From contig JAJDXG010000036.1 in the NCBI GenBank assembly GCA_022823365.1, forward strand, positions 1 to 54,873: DNA of 54,873 bases. Reading direction: 5' to 3'. The translations under genes were made by a program, and so were the position numbers. The DNA comes from Gemmatimonadota bacterium. Its GTDB lineage: Bacteria; Gemmatimonadota; Gemmatimonadetes; Longimicrobiales; Gaopeijiaceae. Position 1 is the stretch's first letter, and each line of letters starts with the position of its first letter. Under the pieces are notes generated by a model. The model was not told the DNA's origin and did no database searches. It saw only the letters and a program-made list of their open reading frames with translations. Below are positions 1 through 8,733 of this stretch, piece after piece.

Positions 1-1
1 C

Positions 2-97
2 ATCGCGGACAAACAGTTCCGGGTGCTGTGCGCCATGGCGCGCCACCGCACCTTCTTCGATCCCAACTTCTCCCAAAACCGGAGCTCCGCTGCCTAG
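2..97 (+). CDS. C-terminal end of a protein cut by the window edge
   Basis: The first 96 bases read as an open frame of 31 codons that enters from outside the window and stops at TAG 95-97. The codons end mostly in G or C and the peptide (ending NFSQNRSSAA) looks protein-like rather than random. No family is recognisable from so short a tail. It could also be a chance open frame. Confidence 0.35.
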   Translation: MADKQFRVLCAMARHRTFFDPNFSQNRSSAA

Positions 98-212
98 CAC
101 TTGCATTCTCCTGGAGAGTCCACCGGGAGAACTGGCCGGCGTTCCAAGCCGGCAGCGCTACTCGTGCGCGCCCGTACACACAAAAGGCCCCGCGCGGCGG
201 CGGGTGCCTGGG

Positions 213-236
213 GGGGAGCGGCGGGCGCCGCTCCCC
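213..236 (-). terminator. Strong hairpin after the small secreted protein gene
   Basis: A 10-bp perfect stem (GGGGAGCGGC with GCCGCTCCCC) around a 4-base loop lies 40 bases beyond the stop of the leftward gene at 276-602. There is no clear T tract on the leftward strand. A degenerate copy of the hairpin and its flanks follows the gene remnant near 29.9 kb, which shows that gene and terminator were duplicated together. Confidence 0.5.
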
Positions 237-275
237 GGGGACTTCCGGCCCTGAACGGCCGGGGTCAGTCAGTCC

Positions 276-602
276 TTACTTGGACGCCTTGATCGAGGTC
301 ACCTTGATGGTGTTGGTCGCCTCGTCGAGGGTGCCCATCACCGTGACCTCCATGCCGAGGTTCTCGATGGCCTTCTCGTTCGTGATGTCGAGCAGGTGGA
401 AACCGGCCTCGCTCACGAGCGCGACGCCGCCGCCCCGGCTCAGACAACCGGTGGCGCAACCCTTGTGCTCGGCGTTGCCGGCCTTGGCGAAGTCCTTCGC
501 GCAGGCTTCGTCGGAGACCCAGCCCGTGTAGGTCATGTCTTCCGCGGCGGCGAACGCGACGGACGCGAACAGCACGAGGGCGAGGATGAGGAGCTTTTTC
601 AT
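276..602 (-). CDS. Small secreted protein, DUF5818-like
   Basis: A 108-residue protein with a clean Sec signal peptide (MKKLLILALVLFASVAFA) and a mature part that begins DMTYTGWVSDEAC. The order of a TGWVSD motif, three Cys around residues 28-47 and a C-terminal TVMGTLDEATNTIKV strand pattern resembles small periplasmic OB-fold proteins of unknown role (DUF5818-type), common in Acidobacteriota. I start it at 602 rather than at the longer frame from 695 because AAGGAGA lies just upstream and the next residues form the signal peptide. Its promoter-side sequence (about 603-680) recurs at 31.2 kb, and its last 47 codons recur at 30.0 kb. No function can be given. Confidence 0.8.
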   Translation of the reverse strand: MKKLLILALVLFASVAFAAAEDMTYTGWVSDEACAKDFAKAGNAEHKGCATGCLSRGGGVALVSEAGFHLLDITNEKAIENLGMEVTVMGTLDEATNTIKVTSIKASK

Positions 603-721
603 TGGGGTTCTCCTTGGTGGCTGGGGCGCGGGATGACCGAGCCCGGAAAGGAAAATGAGACCCGCGATTGTACCCGGACGCGTTGTCGATCGCACGCGCG
701 GATCGGGGGGCGGAGGCGTCA

Positions 722-763
722 GCGGCCCTGCGGGCCGCGTGCCGGTCTGAAGACCGGCGCTCC
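722..763. repeat. Dispersed palindromic repeat (REP-like) copy
   Basis: The sequence GGCCCTGCGGGCCGC followed by GTGCCGGTCTGAAGACCGGC is two adjacent hairpins. Relatives, in both orientations, occur at about 120-155, 4684-4740, 12931-12978, 25741-25910, 29603-29650, 29745-29800 and 29860-29895. All sit between genes, typically near 3' ends. The consensus core is CTTGGAACGCCGGTCTCCGACCGGC. Confidence 0.6.
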
Positions 764-767
764 CCGG

Positions 768-1952
768 CTACCAGGTCTGGGTCTCGTCGGAGTACAGCTT
801 GGGCGGCAGCCGGTACGAGATCAGCGGATCGCGCAACCGCGAGTTGTCCACCAGCGCCTTGAACCGGTCCACCTTCACCCTGGCCTCCCACCGCGGGAAC
901 AGGCTGCGTACCCGCTTCCCCAGGCGGCGCTTCGTCCGCAGGTAGAACAGGAGGCCCCAGGTGGACTGGCGCGGGTAGTTGAGCTGGTCCGCGAGTTCGT
1001 CGCCGATCAGGGCCCGGGAGACGCGATAGACGTAGTCGGCGAGCTTCTGCCGCTCCCGGGGATCCTGAATGCCGACCACCACCGGCGAGGAGTTCACGAG
1101 CGCGTTCCCCATCACGAGGCTTTCGATCTCCGGCCGCGGCTCGCACGCGAAGGCGACCCGGCACAGCTCGAGCGCCTCCACTTCGCTCCTGAACAGGATC
1201 GTCTCCGGAACGCCCATCAGGTAGCCCGAATAGCGCCAGATCTGGACGAACGCCTCGCGCTCCTCCGGCGTCGGTTCGGCGCCGAGCCGCATCGCCGCCT
1301 CGAGCACCCGCGCGGAAAAGTTGGCTGCGGCGAGCCCCACGTGGCCGGCGTGGATCGGCACCCCGAACTCCGCCTCGTCCCACTCGTCCGACCGGCGCAG
1401 GAAACCGCGGACCTGGGCGTGGATGAGGCGGATGCGGACGCTCAGCTTCCAGCCCTCGCCGTAGCGCTCGAGGCCGCCGGGCATCATGATCTCGATGAGC
1501 TGGCGGATGTTCTGCCGGAGACGGCGCACCCCGTGGTCGGTCAGCCGCCCCGTCGTGAAGAACGACTTGCTGATGAGGGTGGTGAAGCCGCGGACGATGC
1601 TCGAGCCCACCAGCGCCTCGACGTAGAGATCCGAATCGGCGTGGAACGCCCGGCACCCGGGGTACACCGCCCGCGAATCGAACCAGTCCGGTACCTCCGC
1701 ACTGGCTTCGAGAAGCCGCCGGAGTTCGGCGGGCGCGTCGCGGAAGCCGGCCGCGTCCTCGTCCATCCCGGCGGTGATGAGTTGGTGGATCCGCTCCTGC
1801 GGCATGCCGGCCATGGCCTCGACCGCGGCCTCCGCGAGCGGGTCCCCGATCATGGTGTGCTCGCAGTAGCGATCCGCCAGCTCTGGATCCGACCGGCGCG
1901 CCGTCTCGTAGCCCGGCCGGTACGCGGCGGGGACCTCGAGAGCCATCGGCAA
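768..1952 (-). CDS. Oxygenase of the MpaB / latex-clearing protein family (DUF2236)
   Basis: A 394-residue protein without signal peptide or membrane segment, the usual length of the Lcp/MpaB group. The central core holds the family-type motifs KLSVRIRLIHAQVR (about residues 168-181) and WRYSGYLMGVPE (about 240-251), which in characterised members surround the b-type heme. Family members cleave or hydroxylate hydrophobic substrates such as rubber or polyketides using O2; the substrate here is unknown. The gene is flanked by hairpin repeats and stands alone, so it is probably monocistronic. An alternative start two codons later is possible. The family call is confident; a specific activity is not. 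Confidence 0.8.
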   Translation of the reverse strand: MPMALEVPAAYRPGYETARRSDPELADRYCEHTMIGDPLAEAAVEAMAGMPQERIHQLITAGMDEDAAGFRDAPAELRRLLEASAEVPDWFDSRAVYPGCRAFHADSDLYVEALVGSSIVRGFTTLISKSFFTTGRLTDHGVRRLRQNIRQLIEIMMPGGLERYGEGWKLSVRIRLIHAQVRGFLRRSDEWDEAEFGVPIHAGHVGLAAANFSARVLEAAMRLGAEPTPEEREAFVQIWRYSGYLMGVPETILFRSEVEALELCRVAFACEPRPEIESLVMGNALVNSSPVVVGIQDPRERQKLADYVYRVSRALIGDELADQLNYPRQSTWGLLFYLRTKRRLGKRVRSLFPRWEARVKVDRFKALVDNSRLRDPLISYRLPPKLYSDETQTW

Positions 1953-2310
1953 GAGAGCTTACGCGCCCGCCGCGATCATGGTTCCGCCCGACGCACCGGG
2001 TCCAGGCGCGTCAAGCGCGCCGTTGGCGCCGCGGCGTTCCCGTCCGCGACACCTGTAAGTAGGCGGCCGGCGCGCTCGCATCGGGCTGGCACGAACCAGC
2101 GACGGGACGTGCAGGGATGATGAGGAGGAAACAGCCCCGGAGCACCCGGTGCGCCGGCCGCCACTGTTTCCGGGTAACCGTTGAGGCTACCGGCTGCTCG
2201 ACCGCAGTGTCAATCCAGGATTGTGATATCTGAGTGCCAAATTCGCCCGAAAAAGGGATAATATGGCGATTCGCATGCGGCAGTCCGCACAGTCCGGCGG
2301 AGGTGAGCGA
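1953..2310. other. Intergenic region between divergent genes
   Basis: No convincing gene lies between the oxygenase start and the sensor kinase start. Short frames here have poor codon use. It must hold the promoters of both divergent genes. The stretch 2210-2265 is AT-richer than its surroundings, and contains the sequence GATAATATGG just ahead of the kinase, but I see no clean promoter. Confidence 0.5.
2299..2306 (+). promoter_or_regulatory. Ribosome binding site that sets a GTG start
   Basis: GGAGGTGA lies 4 bases before GTG 2311, with ideal spacing from its GGAGG core. It favours this start over ATG 2263, which has no such site and would add 16 residues of low quality (MAIRMRQSAQSGGGER). 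Confidence 0.7.
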
Positions 2311-4668
2311 GTGAACGAACATCCCGACGAGCTAAGGCAACAGATCGAGGCGCTCCAGGAACGCGTTTCCCGGCTGAGCGCCGCCGTCCTGCGCATCAGC
2401 GCGAGCCTCGACCTCGATACCGTCCTCCAGGAGGTCGTCGACAGCGCCCGCGCCCTGACCGGGGCCCGCTACGGGGCGATCGCGACCGTCGACGAGACGG
2501 GAGCACCCGTGGACTTCGTCACCTCCGGCTTCACGCCGGACGAACGCCGGGAACTGGCGAGCTGGCCGGACGGGCCGCGGCTGTTCGAGCACCTCCGGAA
2601 CCTCGAGGCGCCGGTGCGTCTCGCGGATCTCCCCACCTATGTCAGCACCCTTGGCTTCTCGACGGACCTGATGCGCTCGAAGAGCCTCCTGGGTACGCCG
2701 ATGCGCCACCGGGGGGTACAGGTCGGCCACTTCTTTCTCGCGGAAAGGGAGGGCGGAGACGGTTTTACGGCCGCCGACGAGGAAGTCCTGATGCTGTTCG
2801 CGTCCCAGGCGGCCACGGCCATCGCCAACGCCCGGACGCACCGGGACGAGCGGCGGGCCCGCTCCGACCTCGAGACGCTGGTCGAGACCTCACCCGTGGG
2901 TGTCGTGGTCTTCGACGTCAGCACGGGCAAGCTCGTGACGGTCAACCGGGAGGCGAGGCGGATCACCGAGGGGCTCCGTTCGCCGGACGGCCCCATCGAG
3001 GAGTTGTTGCAGACCGTGTGTTGGCGGCGCGCGAACGGGCCGGAAGTCGCGTTGGCGGAGTTCCCGCTCGCGCAGCAACTGGCCATCGGGGAGACGGTGC
3101 GCGCCGAGGAGTTCACGCTCGCGGTGCCGGACCGCCCGGCCGTCAAGGTACTGATCAACGCGACCCCCATCCTTACCTCGGACGGTGAGGTCGAGTCGTA
3201 CGTAATCACGATCCAGGACCTCGCACCCCTGGAGGAAGTCGAGCGGCAGCGGACCGAGTTCCTGAGCCTGGTGAGCCACGAGCTGCGGGCCCCGCTGATC
3301 TCCATCAAGGGCTCCACCGCCACCGTGCTCGGCGCCTCGCCGGCCCCGGACCCCGCCGAGATGCTGCAGTTCTTTCGGGTGATCGATGAGCGGGCCAATC
3401 ACATGCGCGGCCTGATCGCGGATCTTCTGGACCAGGGGCGCATCGAAACCGGCACGCTGTCGGTGTCGCCGGAACCGGCGGAGGTGGCCCGCCTGGTGGA
3501 CCAGGCCAGGAACACCTTCCTGAGCGGCGGGGGCCGGCATACCCTCCGCATCGATCTGCCCGAGGACCTGCCGCGGGTCCTGGTCGATCGGGGACGCATC
3601 GTCCAGGTCCTGAACAACCTGCTTGCGAACGCCGCGACGCACTCGCCCGAGTCCTCCGCGATCGGGGTCACGGCGACTCACAGCGGCGTGCACGTGGCCA
3701 TCTCGGTGTCCGACGAAGGCCGGGGGGTACCGCCCGACCGGCTGCCGCACCTGTTTCGCAAACGCGCCCGCGGTGGGGACGGAGACCCTGGATTCGGGGG
3801 GAACGGCCTGGGGCTCGTGATCTGCAAGGGACTGGTGGAGGCCCACGGGGGGCGCATCTGGGCGGAGAGCGGCGGACTGGGCCGCGGCACGCGGTTCACC
3901 TTCACGGTACCGGTGGCCGAAGAGCCCGGCGGCCGGGCCGTCGCGGCGGCTCCGAGCCGTTCCCGTCCGTCCCGGGACGTGCACGGGCAGACGCGGGTCC
4001 TGGTGGTGGACGACGATCCCCAGACCCTGCGCTACGTTCGCGACGCCCTCACCGAGGCGGGCTACACGGTGTTCGTGACGGGTGACCCGGAAGGGCTCCC
4101 CGATCTCATCCGCAGCCACAAGCCGAGCCTGGTCCTGCTCGACGTCGTGCTCCCCGGTACCGACGGCATCGAACTCATGGAGTCCGTGCCCGAGCTGGCC
4201 GACCTCCCGGTGATCTTCATTTCCGTTTACGGCCGCGACGAGACGATCGTGAGGGCGCTCGACGCGGGAGCCGCCGACTACATCGTCAAGCCGTTCTCGC
4301 CCTCGGAGCTGACCGCGCGGGTGCGGGCCGCGCTCCGCGTGCGGGCCGAGCCGGAGCCCTTCGTGCTCGGGGAGCTGTCCATCGACTACGACGCGCGCCG
4401 GGTCACGGTGGCCGGGCGCCAGGTGGACCTGACGGCAACGGAGTACCAGTTGCTGCGCGTGCTCTCGATGAACGCGGGACGGGTCCTGACGTTCGACTCG
4501 CTCCTCCGCCAGGCGTGGCGCGGACGGAAGAGCGCGGGCGATCCGAAGCTCGTGCGCGCCGTGGTGAAGCGGCTCCGCCGCAAGCTCGGCGACGACGCCA
4601 CGAACCCGGCCTACGTCCGGAACGAGCGCGGCGTCGGCTACCGCATGCCGAAACCCCGCGAGGACTAG
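2311..4668 (+). CDS. Hybrid sensor histidine kinase fused to an OmpR-type response regulator
   Basis: A 785-residue soluble protein holding a complete two-component pathway. In order: a short coiled segment (1-30), a GAF domain (about 30-170), a PAS domain (about 186-305), HisKA with the phospho-accepting His at 323 in SLVSHELRAP, an HATPase_c domain with N box near 434 and G box near 500, a receiver domain (about 560-680) with Asp 611 in LLDVVLP and the conserved Lys in YIVKPFSP near 659, and an OmpR-type winged helix (about 690-785) ending in the wing signature GVGYRMPK. No membrane segment is present, so it senses a cytosolic or diffusible signal. Most kinases pass phosphate to a separate regulator; here phosphorelay and promoter binding can occur in one chain. 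Targets are unknown. Confidence 0.9.
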   Translation: MNEHPDELRQQIEALQERVSRLSAAVLRISASLDLDTVLQEVVDSARALTGARYGAIATVDETGAPVDFVTSGFTPDERRELASWPDGPRLFEHLRNLEAPVRLADLPTYVSTLGFSTDLMRSKSLLGTPMRHRGVQVGHFFLAEREGGDGFTAADEEVLMLFASQAATAIANARTHRDERRARSDLETLVETSPVGVVVFDVSTGKLVTVNREARRITEGLRSPDGPIEELLQTVCWRRANGPEVALAEFPLAQQLAIGETVRAEEFTLAVPDRPAVKVLINATPILTSDGEVESYVITIQDLAPLEEVERQRTEFLSLVSHELRAPLISIKGSTATVLGASPAPDPAEMLQFFRVIDERANHMRGLIADLLDQGRIETGTLSVSPEPAEVARLVDQARNTFLSGGGRHTLRIDLPEDLPRVLVDRGRIVQVLNNLLANAATHSPESSAIGVTATHSGVHVAISVSDEGRGVPPDRLPHLFRKRARGGDGDPGFGGNGLGLVICKGLVEAHGGRIWAESGGLGRGTRFTFTVPVAEEPGGRAVAAAPSRSRPSRDVHGQTRVLVVDDDPQTLRYVRDALTEAGYTVFVTGDPEGLPDLIRSHKPSLVLLDVVLPGTDGIELMESVPELADLPVIFISVYGRDETIVRALDAGAADYIVKPFSPSELTARVRAALRVRAEPEPFVLGELSIDYDARRVTVAGRQVDLTATEYQLLRVLSMNAGRVLTFDSLLRQAWRGRKSAGDPKLVRAVVKRLRRKLGDDATNPAYVRNERGVGYRMPKPRED

Positions 4669-5030
4669 CCGCGCTGGCGCCCCCGGCCTGGACCGCCGGT
4701 CTCCGGCCGGCATCTCGCGGGAGCGCGAAACCCGCGCCCGTAGCGCTGAGCCTGGTCGGCGCGGGCGCCCGCCCCCGCTGACGCCGAGGCGACCGGGCGC
4801 TGCCCCGCGCGGCGATCGCCGTCGTCCCTCCTCCTCTCCCTGAACCCTGGCGGCCCGGTGCTGCATGTCGCCTGAGACGTGACGCCGGTCAGCCGGCCTG
4901 CGGCACGAAATTCGCTGGGGTGAACAGCGGAACGGAAACCGGCGCCGGGCCTCGATTCAGGGGACCACGGTCTGGGCCGATTCTTCTCGTCAACCAGCGG
5001 CGCCTGACCGTCCGGTTCGCGGCCGGCAGG
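4669..5030. other. Intergenic region with dispersed repeat and direct-repeat copy
   Basis: The region contains a REP-like copy (about 4684-4740), then the left member of the 70-bp direct repeat (4849-4918). No gene is supported; all frames here are shadows. Confidence 0.5.
4849..4918. repeat. 70-bp direct repeat, left copy
   Basis: Matches 6732-6801 with only about four mismatches. Both begin GGCGGCCCGGTG and end CACGAAATTCGCTGG. The shared core CCTGAGACGTGACGCCGG is followed by an internal hairpin GCCGG-TCAG-CCGGC. The two copies enclose only the AAA/PD-(D/E)XK gene. Confidence 0.85.
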
Positions 5031-6611
5031 TCAGGCGTCCTCGATTTCGAAGCTCCTGACGTTGCGGTCCGCGGTGCTGAACTCGACGCCGACCAGGTGG
5101 ACCGGCTCGCCCGCCCCCCGATACTTGTCCGCGTAGCGCCGCTCCTTCAACTGCGCCATGGCCGAGCCCGCCCCCGACTGCTCGATCACCTTGAACTCGA
5201 ACAGGTAGAGGCGTCCACCCGCGCGCACCGCCATGTCTAGCCGGCCCCGGTTCGTGCTGTCCTCCACGGTGACGTCCGCCCCGAGTCCCGCGAAGTAGGA
5301 GTAGAAGACGCTCGCGCAGTACCCCTCGTAGATGGCGATGTCGTTCTTCGTATGCCACTGGTGCGGTATCCCCGCGAAGAAGGCGTGGAAGAGCCGTTCC
5401 ATGCCCTCCGTGTCACCGGCTTCCAGCAGTTGGTGGAGCCGCGTCTGGTTCTCCTCGATACGCGCCGGGTCGGGATCAAAGCGGCGCAGCAGGTGTTCGT
5501 TCAGGCTCTGGCGCACCTCCAGGTTCGGGTATCCCAGCCGGTAGCGCATCCGGCTTCCCACGGGGACCTCTTCCGCGATCGTCAGATACCCGGCCTGGAA
5601 CAGGAGCGCCTCGAGGCCGATGTGCTCGACATCGAACGAGGACAGCAGTTCCGTGCTTGTCACCAGGCCATCGAGCCGCGGCGTGGCGATCCGCTTCTCG
5701 AACAGCCGCTCGATCAGGAAACGCGGGGAACCCGTCTCGAACCAGTGGGCCGCGAACTCGCGCGTGTCGAACAGCAGCAGCACCCCGAACGGGTTGTACA
5801 TGCGTTCCTCGCCACGCCAGCAGTAGCCGTTGTACCACTCCCGGACCTTCTTTCGGTCGAGTCCCGGCAGCTCCGGGGCGAACACCGTGTCGAGGTCCGT
5901 TTCCGAATACCCACAGATCGCGGCATAGCGACGGTCGAGGGTGATGTCCTTGAGATTGTTCAGGCCCGAGAACAGGCTCACCTTCGAGAACTTGCTGACT
6001 CCGGTCAGGAAGCTGAAGCGGATGTGGGCGTCGGCTTCCTTGATGACGGCGTAGAAGCCGCGCAGGAAGTCGCGGTTCGCGCGCGCCTCGTCGCTCCGGA
6101 TCGGACCGCCGTCCTGGTGGAGCGGTCCGGTGAACAGCGGGTCCAGGATCGGCTTGTCATACTCGTCCACCAGGATCGCTGCCTGCTGCCCGCTCCGCTC
6201 GTGGAGGACTTCGAGGATGCGGAACAGGCGCTCGGGCGCCGTGTCATATCCGGTGCGGATCCCGTGCGCCCGCTCCACGCCGTCGAGCAACGCGGACACC
6301 TTCTTCGTCAGATACCCCGGTTCGTTGAAATCGCCGCTGCCGAAGCTCAGCCGAACCACCGGATGGCGCACCGACCAGTCCCAGCGGTCATGGATCGCGA
6401 GGCCCCGAAAGAGCGCTTCGTTCCCCTCGAAGAGCTCCTTCATGGTATCGAGCAGCAGGCTCTTCCCAAATCGCCGCGGCCGGGACAGGAAGTAGTGACC
6501 GCCCTCGTCCAGCAGGCGCCCGATCCAGGGGGTCTTGTCCACGTAGTAGGAATCCGTGTCCCGGATCGTCCGGAAGGTCTGGACTCCGATGGGCAGCCGC
6601 CGCCGCGTCAT
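5031..6611 (-). CDS. AAA-ATPase-like protein with PD-(D/E)XK nuclease-like C-terminus
   Basis: A 526-residue protein of the AAA-ATPase_like plus DUF1703/PDDEXK_9 architecture. The P-loop variant RPRRFGKS is at residues 44-51 with Lys 50, and Walker B AAILVDEYDKP at about 144-153. The C-terminal part has the PD-(D/E)XK pattern GRLDMAV followed by LYLFEFKV (about 455-475), so both the catalytic Asp and the ExK are present. Length and order are typical and complete. The family is abundant in Bacteroidota and many uncultured genomes; its role is not known, though a nuclease or defence role is often suspected. The gene lies alone between two 70-bp direct repeats, suggesting acquisition as a unit. 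Confidence 0.85.
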   Translation of the reverse strand: MTRRRLPIGVQTFRTIRDTDSYYVDKTPWIGRLLDEGGHYFLSRPRRFGKSLLLDTMKELFEGNEALFRGLAIHDRWDWSVRHPVVRLSFGSGDFNEPGYLTKKVSALLDGVERAHGIRTGYDTAPERLFRILEVLHERSGQQAAILVDEYDKPILDPLFTGPLHQDGGPIRSDEARANRDFLRGFYAVIKEADAHIRFSFLTGVSKFSKVSLFSGLNNLKDITLDRRYAAICGYSETDLDTVFAPELPGLDRKKVREWYNGYCWRGEERMYNPFGVLLLFDTREFAAHWFETGSPRFLIERLFEKRIATPRLDGLVTSTELLSSFDVEHIGLEALLFQAGYLTIAEEVPVGSRMRYRLGYPNLEVRQSLNEHLLRRFDPDPARIEENQTRLHQLLEAGDTEGMERLFHAFFAGIPHQWHTKNDIAIYEGYCASVFYSYFAGLGADVTVEDSTNRGRLDMAVRAGGRLYLFEFKVIEQSGAGSAMAQLKERRYADKYRGAGEPVHLVGVEFSTADRNVRSFEIEDA

Positions 6612-6976
6612 GCGGACACCTTACCCGAACGGCCCCCGCGCGGCACTGTCCCGACCCCGACGCCCGGGGGCCTCCGGCGTGACCTCCGCGCCCATGCTTG
6701 CGAACGCAAGCTGGAGACGGACCGACCCCGGGGCGGCCCGGTGTTGGATGCCGCCTGAGACGTGACGCCGGTCAGCCGGCCTGCCGCACGAAATTCGCTG
6801 GAAGTCCTCCACCATGTACAGACGAGAATCGGCGCAGTCTTTTCCCACCCTGCGGCCAATTGTGGAAAAGTCGGCGTGAAGCTGCGGGCGGGCTTGCTGA
6901 CGTAGAGATGGCGCGACGCCGCCCGTCGGCGCCATCCGTCCCGGGGACGGCGCGTGGTTCACCACCTGTCGCGGTG
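6612..6976. other. Intergenic region with right direct-repeat copy
   Basis: Holds the right direct repeat (6732-6801) and otherwise no supported gene. The stretch 6802-6976 separates the repeat from the stop of the AraC gene. Confidence 0.5.
6732..6801. repeat. 70-bp direct repeat, right copy
   Basis: The partner of 4849-4918, in the same orientation and 1,883 bp away start to start. It lies upstream of the enclosed leftward gene. Confidence 0.85.
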
Positions 6977-7957
6977 CTAGCGCCGGTCTTTCCGCCTGCG
7001 CTCGCACGGCGTCTCGTCGAACTGCTCCCGATAGAGCCGATTGAAGTGACTCTGGTCGAAGAAGCCGCTCTCCGCGGCCAGGTCGCTGATGGGCCGGTTG
7101 CGAGTGTCCGTCGAAAGAAGCCGCCGGACGCGCGCCAGCTTGAGCGCGTTGAGGCAGCGCGAAGGCGTGATGCCCGCGTGACGGGCAAATGCCTGCTGGA
7201 TCGATCGGATACTGCGGCCCGTCAGTCGCGCCAGCGCCGCCAGATCGAGCTTCTCCGTCGGGTTCGACACCATCGCATGGATGCCCCTGCGGTACGTCTG
7301 GTAGCTGCCCGGACGATTGACGCGCGCGAGATGGCCGATCCGCTCCTGGAGCGCGAGTTCCCACTTGATCGTGGTCACGATGCCGTCGCCGAGCTCCTGG
7401 TAAGCCAGCCTGTCGTCGCCGGTCGCCACGGCCGCCCAGAGTGCGGCGGTGCGCGTCCTGAGCACCGTGACGAACCCGGGGGCCTCGAGGACATGGGAGC
7501 CGCCATGATCGGCACGGAGGACACGGGGAATTGGCCCCGGCGTGCTCTCGAGCGTCGCTACGTCCAACACGAGCACCATCCGCGTGCTGCCGGGGGGAGC
7601 ATGAAGGTGCGCGGTGCAGGAGGGCGGGCAGACGAAAAAGCGGTCGCGGCCCAGGGGCACTCCGTCCATCTGGGTTTCGTTCTCGTCCAAATCGCAGCCG
7701 ATTCCGATGCGGTTCGGTGGGCTCGTGATCCACTGCAACAGCCTGCGGTTGGCCGTCTCCCGGTGCAGGAGCACACGGCCGATGCGAATGGAGGCCGCGC
7801 GGCCACGAAACCGGCCCTCCGACGTCTGCACGTAGATCCCTGCGTACTCGCGGAGGTGCTGCGCCTGGGTGTCACAGTCGTCAAAGACAGCGCTATGCGC
7901 TCTCGTCGAACGTACGGAGGACGTACCCAAGGTCTCGGTGGCGGCCACGCCGAGCAA
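6977..7957 (-). CDS. AraC-family transcriptional regulator 1
   Basis: A 326-residue regulator with a C-terminal AraC DNA-binding domain of two helix-turn-helix units (about residues 225-318), including the signature SGFFDQSHFNRLYREQF. The N-terminal ligand-sensing half is close in sequence to that of the regulator at 11560-12618 (shared runs such as RFRGRAAS and NRIGIG.DL..NET). The two paralogs point away from each other and bracket the Cache-like lipoprotein and TonB receptor genes. In the family, such regulators control uptake or efflux genes in response to a small molecule; control of this receptor is inferred. The divergent lipoprotein gene starts 139 bp away, sharing a promoter region. 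Confidence 0.88.
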   Translation of the reverse strand: MLGVAATETLGTSSVRSTRAHSAVFDDCDTQAQHLREYAGIYVQTSEGRFRGRAASIRIGRVLLHRETANRRLLQWITSPPNRIGIGCDLDENETQMDGVPLGRDRFFVCPPSCTAHLHAPPGSTRMVLVLDVATLESTPGPIPRVLRADHGGSHVLEAPGFVTVLRTRTAALWAAVATGDDRLAYQELGDGIVTTIKWELALQERIGHLARVNRPGSYQTYRRGIHAMVSNPTEKLDLAALARLTGRSIRSIQQAFARHAGITPSRCLNALKLARVRRLLSTDTRNRPISDLAAESGFFDQSHFNRLYREQFDETPCERRRKDRR

Positions 7958-8096
7958 TGAGAACTGGAATTTACATGCGTCAATTCCTCAAGAAGGATCC
8001 CTTGTCCTAGCCGCCCGGCCCTTCGCTCGTGGCCTAACGGAATTCGGCTGGCCGGCCCTATGGTGCCGCTCCCAGGCGGGACCTCCCGTCGGAACC

Positions 8097-8714
8097 ATGC
8101 GCAACCTGATGCGTCTCTTCCCGCGGACCCGGTTCGGCGCCATGGCGTTCGCCCTGACGGTGCTGTCGCTGGCGCCCGCCGGTTGCGGCGAGGACACGAG
8201 TCCGATCACCCCGGCTCCGCCCGTGCCGCCCCCGCCCCCGTCCACACCCCCCGCGCCACCCCCGGTCCAGGCGCGCGACGTCGTGGATCGCGAGACCCTG
8301 AAGGTCTTCGTGGAACGCGCGGCGGCGGTCCTGTCCGGACACGCGAGCGACTGGGACGCCGCCTACGCCTTCCTCGACGCCAACTTCCGATCCGAGGGCG
8401 AGTGGCGCCACGGCGAGATCTACGTGTTCGTCCTGACCATGGAGGGCATCAACCGTTTCGCGGCCCCCAACCGCGACTGGGAGGGGACGGACTTTTCCCA
8501 GACCGTGGACCGGGACGGCGTGCACCTGTTCGAGGGAATCCTCGCGGCCGCGCTCGCCGGCGGCGGGTTCACGGAGTACCAATGGGACAACCCGGCGATC
8601 GAGGGCGACGAAGAACACGGGTCGCCCAAACTGGCGTACGTGGTTCCGGTCACCGTCGGCGGGACTCCGATGATCCTCGGGTCGGGGATCTACCCTCGAG
8701 CGGCGGCCCCGTAG
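8097..8714 (+). CDS. Lipoprotein with a single-Cache-like sensory domain
   Basis: A 205-residue lipoprotein. The signal ends in a lipobox LAPAGC with Cys 30, then a Pro-rich spacer (about 40-58). The mature domain matches the single-Cache pattern: GEIYVFVLTMEGINRFAAPN, then DRDGVHLFEGIL, GGGFTEYQWDNP and a final SGIY. Cache domains normally bind small ligands as part of kinases or chemoreceptors; here the domain is free and membrane-anchored. I chose ATG 8097 because it gives the complete signal peptide; the frame upstream is not protein-like. It converges on the TonB receptor gene with a 19-bp gap and diverges from AraC 1, so it may be a binding partner of that uptake system. Confidence 0.75.
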   Translation: MRNLMRLFPRTRFGAMAFALTVLSLAPAGCGEDTSPITPAPPVPPPPPSTPPAPPPVQARDVVDRETLKVFVERAAAVLSGHASDWDAAYAFLDANFRSEGEWRHGEIYVFVLTMEGINRFAAPNRDWEGTDFSQTVDRDGVHLFEGILAAALAGGGFTEYQWDNPAIEGDEEHGSPKLAYVVPVTVGGTPMILGSGIYPRAAAP

Positions 8715-8733
8715 CCGGCGTCTCCCGCCGCCC

